The translations under genes were made by a program, and so were the position numbers. A DNA stretch of 12,221 nt from JAJYZP01 sp049964535 (GTDB lineage Bacteria; Actinomycetota; Acidimicrobiia; Acidimicrobiales; Acidimicrobiaceae), in contig JBMFXG010000072.1 of NCBI GenBank assembly GCA_049964535.1, positions 1 through 12,221 on the forward strand, given 5' to 3'. Below are positions 6,837 through 12,221 of the stretch, piece after piece (position 1 is the first letter of the stretch; every line of letters begins with the position of its first letter). The notes beneath the pieces were generated by a model. The model worked only from the letters and a program-made list of their open reading frames with translations. It was not told the origin of the DNA and made no database searches.

Positions 6837-7823
6837 TCAGTGTGCAAGGAGTACCAGGATCGGTAGCAAGGCGACTACCAAGGCAGTGAGCAGAATGCAG
6901 GCCTGCGAAAATGGATTGAGAGGGACGGTCGTGTCTTGAAGGTGTTGGATCCGAAGGGTGACCTCTCTGTCGGAGCTTGGTAAGGCTACAGTTGAGGGCT
7001 CGCTCTGTAGGTGCTGTACTGAGTGAATCGCTGCGATGAGGGCGCTTAGGCCCACTTTCTTTCGGGCCGAGTCGTCGGCGTGCAGCTCTACGAGTGTCTC
7101 TACTGCAGTCAAGGCCTCCAGCGAGGGATTGAGGAATGGAAATGCTCTATGCCACGCAACAAATGGTTGGATGACGAGGTCGTGATGGTAACGAGCGTGC
7201 GCTTGTTCGTGAGCGACGATCGCAGAGAGCTGCTCTGTGTTGAGAGTGGCGAGTGCGGCTGCTGTGAGGACGATCTTCGGTCGTACTCCCCCAATGCAAT
7301 AGGCGGAAGGTATCGAAAATGGCAAGATATGTACGGTCTCAGCTCGCTTGGAGCTGCGAGCGTGCTGGTGTTGCGTGAGCCTACTGCGGAGAGTTCGGCC
7401 GAGGGGGCGACGGTTTTTCGTCGTGGCGGAAGGCCACGGTATGGACTCTCCGAGTAGTTGGATGATCTGACGGTTACGTCGTAGGGTGTGTACGAATGCC
7501 CGGCCGGTGCGAGCTGTCACACCGAGTAACCACCCAGCTATGAAGAGTGTGATGATGCAGCCGATCCAACCGATCCAACTCAGAGTGGACAGGTGCGCCG
7601 GGATGCTCGCGAAAGCGTGCAGAGAGTGCTGTGGGAGGCCCATCTCGGCGAGCGAGAGTCCGGTGAAGAGTAGGGCCACTCCGCCAGCGAGTCCGATGGC
7701 CTGCCAGAGAAGGAGAGCGGTTCTCGGATTTCTCCTTGGCCATAGCGCTCTCGCAAGGGCTTGAGAGAGCGGACCCGCTAGTAGGAGTGCGAGAACGGTG
7801 AGCGATATCGCATTGATCCACAT
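6837..7823 (-). CDS. M56 family membrane metallopeptidase (BlaR-like, no penicillin sensor)
   Basis: This 328-residue integral membrane zinc protease of the BlaR1/MecR1 family is expected to cleave or trigger loss of the partner repressor BlaI. Hydrophobic segments lie near residues 5-25, 36-58, 83-103 and 306-326. The cytosolic loop carries the zinc motif HEQAH (205-209), and E246 in ELHADDSARK is the likely third ligand. Also typical of M56 is AYCIGGVRPKIVLTAAAL (174-191). The protein ends just after its last membrane helix, so it lacks the C-terminal penicillin-binding sensor domain of staphylococcal BlaR1; this matches the shorter actinobacterial proteins of the Rv1845c type. The signal it senses is therefore unknown and need not be a beta-lactam. 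It starts 8 bases after the blaI stop and has no clear ribosome binding site of its own, suggesting translational coupling. Confidence 0.9.
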   Translation of the reverse strand: MWINAISLTVLALLLAGPLSQALARALWPRRNPRTALLLWQAIGLAGGVALLFTGLSLAEMGLPQHSLHAFASIPAHLSTLSWIGWIGCIITLFIAGWLLGVTARTGRAFVHTLRRNRQIIQLLGESIPWPSATTKNRRPLGRTLRSRLTQHQHARSSKRAETVHILPFSIPSAYCIGGVRPKIVLTAAALATLNTEQLSAIVAHEQAHARYHHDLVIQPFVAWHRAFPFLNPSLEALTAVETLVELHADDSARKKVGLSALIAAIHSVQHLQSEPSTVALPSSDREVTLRIQHLQDTTVPLNPFSQACILLTALVVALLPILVLLAH

Positions 7824-7831
7824 GAAGCGGA

Positions 7832-8197
7832 TTAGTTCTCGTGACTATTACGCGATCGAGTGAGGATTGTGCGGAGGTGCTCAGCGTCGGTTGTTCTGAT
7901 AGCGCCAAGGAAGTGCGTGAGCGTAGCATCACGATCTGGCGCCTGTCCGAGTGCTTCGAGCATGGTCGTCGCTATGAACTCGTCACGCGTCATCGTAGCT
8001 TGGTAGCTGTATGGACGGCCCCCTTCGCTCCGGGCAACAAGGTCCTTTGCCCGTAATCGCTCAAGAACCGTGAGAATGGTGGTGAGGGCAAGGTCTTGAC
8101 GGGGTAAGAGCGGAATGACCTCCTTTGCGGTCATCGCACCTGGGCTGCTCCAGAGCACCTCTAGGACCGATCTCTCAAGCTCACCTTTTGCGGTCAT
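7832..8197 (-). CDS. blaI: BlaI/MecI/CopY family transcriptional repressor
   Basis: This 121-residue winged-helix repressor normally binds TAC/GTA-type dyads as a dimer and is inactivated by an M56 protease. The N-terminal DNA-binding domain spans about residues 3-68. The N-terminal helix is ELERSVLEVLW (6-16). The hallmark recognition helix is LALTTILTVLERLRAKDLV (36-54), followed by the wing with GGRPYSYQA (59-67). The C-terminal helices (72-118) should form the dimer. H95-F96 in TLTHFLGAI occupies about the place of the N-F cleavage site of staphylococcal BlaI; whether it is cut is unknown. GAGGAGATAA on the minus strand (8201-8210) is a good ribosome binding site for the ATG at 8197. It forms an operon with the M56 peptidase gene downstream. 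It probably represses itself through the dyads at 8274-8313. Confidence 0.93.
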   Translation of the reverse strand: MTAKGELERSVLEVLWSSPGAMTAKEVIPLLPRQDLALTTILTVLERLRAKDLVARSEGGRPYSYQATMTRDEFIATTMLEALGQAPDRDATLTHFLGAIRTTDAEHLRTILTRSRNSHEN

Positions 8198-8273
8198 GGG
8201 TTATCTCCTCGCCGCTCAATACTTGACCATCTGTGGAAAATTAGCTTCAAACTTTCAGTCACTGCTCGATATG

Positions 8274-8313
8274 TATTTTACGCTATGTAGAATAAATGGG
8301 GTACTACTTAGCG
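8274..8313. promoter_or_regulatory. Overlapping dyads, probable BlaI operator and blaI promoter
   Basis: Two inverted repeats overlap. The first, 8274-8294, has half-sites TATTTTAC and GTAGAATA around five central bases and matches itself at 14 of 16 arm positions, giving the TAC...GTA core known for BlaI/MecI operators. The second pairs CGCTATGTAG (8281-8290) with CTACTTAGCG (8304-8313), nine of ten bases, around 13 bases. On the minus strand, TAAAAT (8280 to 8275) could be the -10 of the blaI promoter and lies inside the first dyad, so binding would block it. The site lies 77-116 bases upstream of the blaI start. Confidence 0.6.
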
Positions 8314-8317
8314 GTTA

Positions 8318-9158
8318 GGAGTTTAGTCGCCATGCAGGAGGATCTCTCCGAGTGGGAATCGGACAGGGTCGTCGATGAGGGTCGCTTCACTTCGATGGAG
8401 GCGGGGGTCCTCCGAGAGGTGACTCTTGCACGTTTCGAGCTGATGTCATACCGTGGATCTTCGATGGTTGACTCGTCCTCGATAGTCCTAAGGGGTGCAC
8501 TGGAGCATGCTCTGAGTGTTCACCCTAGAACAGGGAGTTTGCTCGCACCACGCTCACGCAAGCTTGTACGAGGTGCGGGAAGCTACCTCGTGGAGACCCT
8601 GACGATGCGTGGTTGGTGCGCTTCTGAGGATGCTCGACCGATTTCACTCCTATCTGCTGTGACGTCGCAAGTGGGGAGAGCGTCTGAGCGATCTCGCAGT
8701 GTGTTGGTCGCAGGAGCCATAGTCGGTTCGAGCTTGAGGGCGCTGGACCGCCGAGTCGGTTGGGGTAGCGGCTCTACGGGGTGCAGCCGATTGACGAGAG
8801 CACTCGCGTGGAGAAGTGTCGTAGGGTCTGTTTCGGGTGCTAGGGCTGGGTCGGAACGATGTGGTCGAGGAGGTAGTGAGCGTGATAGTGGCAGAGAGTG
8901 ATCGAAGTGGTATCAGTAGTGGTGAGCGCCCTCGACCGGCGACGGTGAGAGACGGGAGTGCAGCGTGGAGGAAGTTGGACGCACCACCTGGGCTCCTCTG
9001 GCACAAGTGCCGAAGGAGAGGGCATAGGTTGGCGAGATCAGCGTGTGCGCTATTGGAAACCAACCAAGGTGCCATGATCAGGATGGGTGCCCGTGAGGAT
9101 TGGAACTGTGTTGGTCGCCGTGGTCAAAGTGGCTACGTGCTCGTGAGAGGAGCGGAAC
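8318..9158. other. Long gap before the cytochrome b operon without a convincing gene
   Basis: Apart from the doubtful frame at 8332-8901, nothing coding is supported. I looked for the CxH...CxxH pattern of a Rieske protein and for CxxCH haem c motifs, since such genes usually precede a cytochrome b gene, and found none in any frame. Overlapping frames near 8837-9169 (+) and 8650-9075 (-) have no family motif. The final bases carry the AGAGGAG ribosome binding site of the next gene. No clear promoter was recognised. Confidence 0.5.
8332..8901 (+). CDS. Doubtful hypothetical ORF divergent from blaI
   Basis: From ATG 8332, with TAGGAG at 8316-8321 ten bases upstream, a frame of 189 residues is open. 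I recognise no family. Residues 1-65 are moderately protein-like and could form amphipathic helices. From about residue 90 the protein becomes rich in Ser, Arg and Gly, a pattern typical of a non-coding stretch read by chance. No signal peptide or membrane helix is clear. An inverted repeat (8568-8591, 7 bases perfect) lies inside it. The frame could extend upstream to 8296, inside the putative operator. If real, it would share the BlaI operator with blaI. I consider it more likely non-coding or a decayed gene. Confidence 0.2.
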   Translation: MQEDLSEWESDRVVDEGRFTSMEAGVLREVTLARFELMSYRGSSMVDSSSIVLRGALEHALSVHPRTGSLLAPRSRKLVRGAGSYLVETLTMRGWCASEDARPISLLSAVTSQVGRASERSRSVLVAGAIVGSSLRALDRRVGWGSGSTGCSRLTRALAWRSVVGSVSGARAGSERCGRGGSERDSGRE

Positions 9159-10085
9159 GTGTCATTTGAATTTCAAGGATCGCTGTTTGCAGCGATCGTC
9201 AATCTCAACCAACCGGACTACTACGTCCACTGGGGCTTCATATTAATCTCTTTGGCGAACTTGATCGTCATCATCGTACTCGTAGCTCTCTTCGTGCTTG
9301 CGATCGGCCTACCGTTTCTCAACGTCAAGCTGCTGCCCAAGAGACAGGCTCGAGCGGTGACAGTTGCGCCGAGCGCGAGTGGAGCCGACGACGAAGAGCC
9401 GGTAGGGGGCTGGACGACAAAGACTCGCCAACTCGGACTGAAGTATCTTCCGCCAGACAAGCTACTTCCCGATGGTCAGCCGGCATACGTTGCCTCATGG
9501 GTCTATGTTTTTGGTGTCTTGACGATCGGCGCGTTAGCGGTAGCGATTCTTAGTGGGCTCATTCTCGCTATTGAAGGCCCGAGTTGGTGGCACCTCAGCA
9601 GCCTCGGCCATTTTGTCAACTCGATGCACCTGTGGTCCGTCGAGTGCTTCATGGGCTTTATGACGGTTCATCTCTGGGCAAAGTTCTGGATGGCAGCTTG
9701 GCGCGGGAAGCGATGGTTAACGTGGATGACTGGGGTCGTCGCCTTCATGGTCTCAATCTTTGAAGCGTTTACTGGCTACCTCTCTCAAACCAACTTCGAC
9801 TCTCAATGGATTGCTTTCCAGGCTAAAGATGCGCTGAACTCCGCAGGGATCGGTTCGATCATTAATCCCTTGAACTTTGGTCAAGCTCTCATGTTGCACA
9901 TCGCGTTGGTTCCGATCATCTTGGTCGTCATCGTGGGAGTGCACGTCATGTTTGTTCGGGTGCGTGGCGTTGTTCCTCCACTCGACGTGCGTCCAGTCGA
10001 CCTCGAGGATGCTCCGGCATCTACGGATCTCGGCGTCCAGAAGCCAGCATCGAAGGTTGCACAAGCAGAGGAGGTAGCTCAATGA
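9159..10085 (+). CDS. b6-type cytochrome b, N-terminal haem-binding module
   Basis: This 308-residue integral membrane dihaem cytochrome b should move electrons from quinol (probably menaquinol) within a bc/b6f-like complex. The GTG start at 9159 is supported by AGAGGAG ending 6 bases upstream. The order is: an extra N-terminal membrane helix (about 24-55), a charged cytosolic linker (56-108), helix A (111-138), helix B with H157 and H171, helix C ending in EAFTGYLS (202-209), and helix D with H247 and H262. The His spacing is 14 residues in helix B and 15 in helix D; 15 is the cytochrome b6 rather than the mitochondrial cytochrome b value. ARG-type basic residues and VVPPLD (271-276) follow helix D. 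The C-terminal half of a full cytochrome b is absent. The next gene overlaps by 4 bases (ATGA). No Rieske or haem c gene is beside it. Confidence 0.9.
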   Translation: MSFEFQGSLFAAIVNLNQPDYYVHWGFILISLANLIVIIVLVALFVLAIGLPFLNVKLLPKRQARAVTVAPSASGADDEEPVGGWTTKTRQLGLKYLPPDKLLPDGQPAYVASWVYVFGVLTIGALAVAILSGLILAIEGPSWWHLSSLGHFVNSMHLWSVECFMGFMTVHLWAKFWMAAWRGKRWLTWMTGVVAFMVSIFEAFTGYLSQTNFDSQWIAFQAKDALNSAGIGSIINPLNFGQALMLHIALVPIILVVIVGVHVMFVRVRGVVPPLDVRPVDLEDAPASTDLGVQKPASKVAQAEEVAQ

Positions 10086-11056
10086 GTAGTTGGAAGACCG
10101 ATGAGGCTCTCTACGCTCGTCATTGGAAGGGACGCGAGCGTCACTACGATATCGTCAAGGAGGCATCTATCGCCTTCTTGGTTGTACTCCTACTCTCTGT
10201 TGGCCTTGCCTTCCTCTTCTCCTCGCCGGACACCCCATCCGTGACGATCCAGGCTTGGTCGAAGGCACAGCCAGCTGGGTTCGTCGATATCGCCCTCTCA
10301 GAGTTGAACGACACGAGTCAGTCGGCAACGTATGGCCAGCCGTATAACACGGGGTCAGGTTCGGTCCAATTTCTCGGTTCGATCTCGATTCAAAGAGCAC
10401 TCGGAGTGCGCTATCCATTGAATACCGCACAGGACTTTGTTCTCAATCCGTTGCAGACCCTGCCGAGCGATCCGAAGCTTGCCTCGGCACTGAGGACCTA
10501 CCAGCAGGCGACGGTTCGTCAGCAAGATCGGTGGGTGAACACCTATTCGAAAACGGTGAGTAAGGAGAATCTATCCTCTTCGTTCGTACCTCGATTCGTG
10601 CAAGGTAGCGGTCCGGTCGGCGAACTCATGACCGGGCTGCTCGCAATGGCTCAGTCGGGAGCGCTCGATGCACAACTCGTCTCGCATTCGACGTTCTACA
10701 CCACGGACTACACGAAGCCGATTCTCTTCATCGGCGACTCCTTCGCAGCCCAAGGCAACGCAAGCTATTGGGGGAAGATCGTGGCGAGTGAACATCTCAC
10801 GGGTTCACAGTGGGGCGTCATGAACGAGACCGGATCGTGGCCGGGTCAACCTTGGCTGTGGCTCTATACGATGTGGTATCAAGTATCACCAATGTCTACC
10901 TCGGGGAACGCTGACATTCTCGTGATCTCGATTATGTCGGTGCTGACGGTTGCGCTCTTGTTGGTTCCAGTGATCCCAGGGTTGCGCCGGATACCTGAGC
11001 GAGTGCCGGTGTATCGATTGATCTGGAGAAACTACTACCGGCAGAATCAGGAGTAG
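10082..11056 (+). CDS. Two-helix membrane partner of cytochrome b, possible remodelled subunit IV
   Basis: This 324-residue protein starts inside the stop of the cytochrome b gene, so the two are translationally coupled and probably form one complex. A basic N-terminus ending in RERHYDIVKEA is followed by helix one (27-46). A large polar domain (about 48-275) follows, probably outside the cytoplasmic membrane, and then helix two (278-299) and a basic tail, RRIPERVPVYRLIWRNYYR (302-320). There is no cysteine at all, so no haem c, Rieske cluster or disulphide is possible. The start resembles the entry to helix E of subunit IV. GQPWLWLYTMWYQVSP (255-270) before helix two resembles the PEWY-to-helix F stretch but lacks PEWY. 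If so, roughly 200 residues have been inserted. The link to subunit IV is inference; the operon link is seen. Function beyond that is unknown. Confidence 0.75.
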   Translation: MSSWKTDEALYARHWKGRERHYDIVKEASIAFLVVLLLSVGLAFLFSSPDTPSVTIQAWSKAQPAGFVDIALSELNDTSQSATYGQPYNTGSGSVQFLGSISIQRALGVRYPLNTAQDFVLNPLQTLPSDPKLASALRTYQQATVRQQDRWVNTYSKTVSKENLSSSFVPRFVQGSGPVGELMTGLLAMAQSGALDAQLVSHSTFYTTDYTKPILFIGDSFAAQGNASYWGKIVASEHLTGSQWGVMNETGSWPGQPWLWLYTMWYQVSPMSTSGNADILVISIMSVLTVALLLVPVIPGLRRIPERVPVYRLIWRNYYRQNQE

Positions 11057-11095
11057 CAGCGATCGGGCGAGGCAGGTTGGTCTTGTCGGAGAGGT

Positions 11096-11153
11096 GTCGG
11101 CTCGGTAGCAACGCTTGGACATATCGTGGATGCTCCGTGCGAACCGAGCCGAC
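11096..11153 (+). terminator. 11-base perfect inverted repeat downstream of cytochrome b operon
   Basis: GTCGGCTCGGT (11096-11106) and ACCGAGCCGAC (11143-11153) are perfect reverse complements with 36 bases between them. Inside the loop AGCA (11107-11110) can pair with TGCT (11131-11134). It begins 40 bases after the operon stop codon, where a transcript end or an mRNA-stabilising 3' structure would be expected. No T run follows, so it is not a standard intrinsic terminator; it may belong to a larger structured RNA. Confidence 0.4.
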
Positions 11154-11178
11154 GTGCCGACTAGTCAGAGGTGGAGCG

Positions 11179-11255
11179 CCGATACCTCTTACCTCTATCG
11201 ATGGGGTAGTCGGTATCGGTCGTCGATAGCACCCATATGGACCCAGGTATCGACG
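11179..11255. ncRNA. Candidate structured RNA: nested hairpin plus second hairpin
   Basis: CCGATACC (11179-11186) pairs perfectly with GGTATCGG (11212-11219). Across a small symmetric internal loop a second stem, TTACCTC (11189-11195) with GGGGTAG (11203-11209), closes a 7-base loop, TATCGAT. Two bases later CGTCGATA (11221-11228) pairs perfectly with TATCGACG (11248-11255) around 19 bases, with three further wobble pairs possible. The nested, symmetric arrangement is less likely by chance than a single stem. Direction and function are unknown. It could instead be a cluster of DNA-binding sites. Confidence 0.35.
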
Positions 11256-12121
11256 GTTTCTGGAGGGATGACGACCCGCAGGTGTCCAACCGAGCATCCA
11301 GTCAATCGTACGTTGGATTGACCGCCTGTGCGTTTGGCACATCTGATCGAGTGGTCGTTGAGGGGTGGTTCCCCATCGGCATTCGGGTTCGGTTTGAGGG
11401 CCGAGTCGCAGCTACTTCTCTGCCTCGAACGTCTTCTCTCCTTTGGAGTATGCACCAACTACGAGTTGCGGTAGCAGGGTACCTGCTTGTAGTCGGTCAA
11501 TGTTTCTCCGACCTAGGCACCGCAGAGCTCATGGCTCTGAGGTACGTCTCAGGGTATTTCGGCGCGTCGACCCGTGTGGGTTCCGTGAGTGGTGGAGGAG
11601 CGGAGATGGTGGACGCTAGGAGCTGACGTCGCTTGTGGGCTATTACGGCGCGAACGACGGTAGGTTGAGGAGCTTGTAGCTCTAGGTGGTTAAACGAAGG
11701 CACGAAGAGGGCCCGCGAAGGAGAATCGAGGGGTATCCCTGGGTCGCGACCTCGTGAAGTCAGATTCATGAGGAGTTGTGCCGTGGGTGTAAACCCTATT
11801 GATTTTGGGTTGGGTGCGCTGCGGTGTGCGTCCTCGGGTCTTCACTCTCAGATTACGAAGCCTGCGGCGAAAACCGCTGTCGAAGTCGATCGGGCATTCG
11901 CCCAGAGATAGCGATCGTCGGTCGGGTCTGGTTATGACCGTACCATCGAGCGGCCGGTTGCACGGTAGGAGATGGGACTGATGGTCGAAGGGGCTTCGCG
12001 ATTCTGAGACCGAGTAAATCTGGAGCACCAACGAAGGATTGGGTCGAATTAGACATGAGTCGGCGTCGAGGAGTTGGAGCGTGCCATGCTGAATGAGAAA
12101 GTAAGGGGTCTCCAGTGCATC

Positions 12122-12154
12122 GAGCCCGAAGCGGTAGGAGGAGTTATCGGGCTC
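12122..12154 (+). terminator. 8-base hairpin with T-rich tail, weak terminator candidate
   Basis: GAGCCCGA (12122-12129) pairs perfectly with TCGGGCTC (12147-12154). The 17-base loop contains AGGAGG, and the T-rich stretch TTCCGTTTCT follows. A weak intrinsic terminator is possible. Because the loop exposes a Shine-Dalgarno-like sequence, a leader-type regulatory hairpin is another option, but no good start codon follows it within reach. Confidence 0.3.
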
Positions 12155-12185
12155 TTCCGTTTCTAGCGGGGTTAGCCCTCCTATT

Positions 12186-12211
12186 TCAACCGAGGTGTTG
12201 CGAGCGGTTGA
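12186..12211. repeat. 7-base inverted repeat near the right edge
   Basis: TCAACCG (12186-12192) pairs perfectly with CGGTTGA (12205-12211) around 12 bases. It is the last dyad before the window ends, and any gene it serves would lie beyond the edge. A stem of this length can easily be chance. Confidence 0.25.
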
Positions 12212-12221
12212 CTGTCTGCAT

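Larger units (their letters stand above)
11057..12221. other. 1165-base stretch without a convincing gene
   Basis: No frame on either strand has a recognisable motif together with a ribosome binding site. The longest candidates, 11237-11626 (+), 11497-11769 (-) and 11690-12031 (-), have unlikely compositions and overlap one another. The stretch contains many inverted repeats: three strong consecutive ones at 11096-11255, smaller ones at 11301-11322, 11473-11487 and 11523-11539, and two near the right edge (12122-12154 and 12186-12211). No tRNA, RNase P, tmRNA or SRP RNA signature was recognised. Confidence 0.55.

Noticed and set aside
7080..7457. Forward-strand frame across the M56 gene
   Set aside because: It is antisense to the well-supported metallopeptidase and has no motif.
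6837..7823. Full BlaR1 beta-lactam sensor
   Set aside because: The protein ends after the last membrane helix, and the penicillin-binding domain with its SxxK and KTG motifs is absent.
8568..8591. 7-base inverted repeat ACGAGGT/ACCTCGT
   Set aside because: Around twenty dyads of 7 bases with loops up to about 30 bases are expected by chance in a window of this size, so this one alone carries no weight.
8318..9158. Rieske iron-sulphur or haem c protein before cytochrome b
   Set aside because: No CxH/CxxH pair and no CxxCH motif with suitable context is found in any frame.
11237..11626. 129-residue forward frame after the cytochrome b operon
   Set aside because: It has no ribosome binding site, an unlikely composition and several inverted repeats inside it. 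It overlaps a minus-strand frame of equal quality.
1..12221. tRNA, CRISPR, insertion sequence or attachment-site signatures
   Set aside because: No T-arm sequence, regularly spaced repeats, transposase motifs or terminal repeats were found.

Overview
This window looks like chromosomal DNA from an actinobacterium of moderate to fairly high GC. The evidence is strong purine-rich ribosome binding sites, several GTG starts, a PII gene followed directly by glnD, a BlaI/M56 pair of the mycobacterial type, and a menaquinol-type (b6-like) cytochrome b. An acidophilic Acidimicrobiia-like organism is a reasonable guess, but that is inference and not proven by the sequence. No rRNA, tRNA, CRISPR array, transposase or phage gene was seen.

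Layout. Positions 1-946 hold little: a possible gene end at the left edge, a small possible metal-binding protein (274-642) and about 300 bases without a gene. Next comes a small metabolic group: a fumarylacetoacetate hydrolase family enzyme (947-1771, +), a convergent 68-residue protein that looks like a small beta-barrel (1768-1974, -), and a cytochrome P450 (2052-3248, +) divergent from it. A 732-base non-coding gap with hairpins and a possible nitrogen-control element precedes the nitrogen-signalling pair: PII protein (3981-4319, +) and its uridylyltransferase/uridylyl-removing enzyme GlnD (4379-6697, +). Convergent to these is an operon on the minus strand: a BlaI-family repressor (7832-8197) followed by a membrane M56 metallopeptidase (6837-7823), which form a proteolytic signal-and-derepression module. 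Upstream of blaI lies a strong pair of overlapping dyads that I read as its operator.

From 9159 to 11056 there is a two-gene membrane operon overlapping by 4 bases. It encodes a b6-type cytochrome b N-terminal module with all four haem histidines, and a cysteine-free two-helix partner with a large extracytoplasmic domain. No Rieske or c-type cytochrome gene lies beside it. The partner resembles the subunit IV half of a bc complex, heavily remodelled by an insertion and without the PEWY motif. This operon is the most likely site of something poorly described. Just downstream, 11096-11255 contains three consecutive inverted repeats, one of them long and nested, which could form a structured RNA. 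The rest of the window to 12221 has no convincing gene.

About 28% of the window has no convincing gene, which is high for a bacterium. The non-coding gaps carry most of the unexplained structure.
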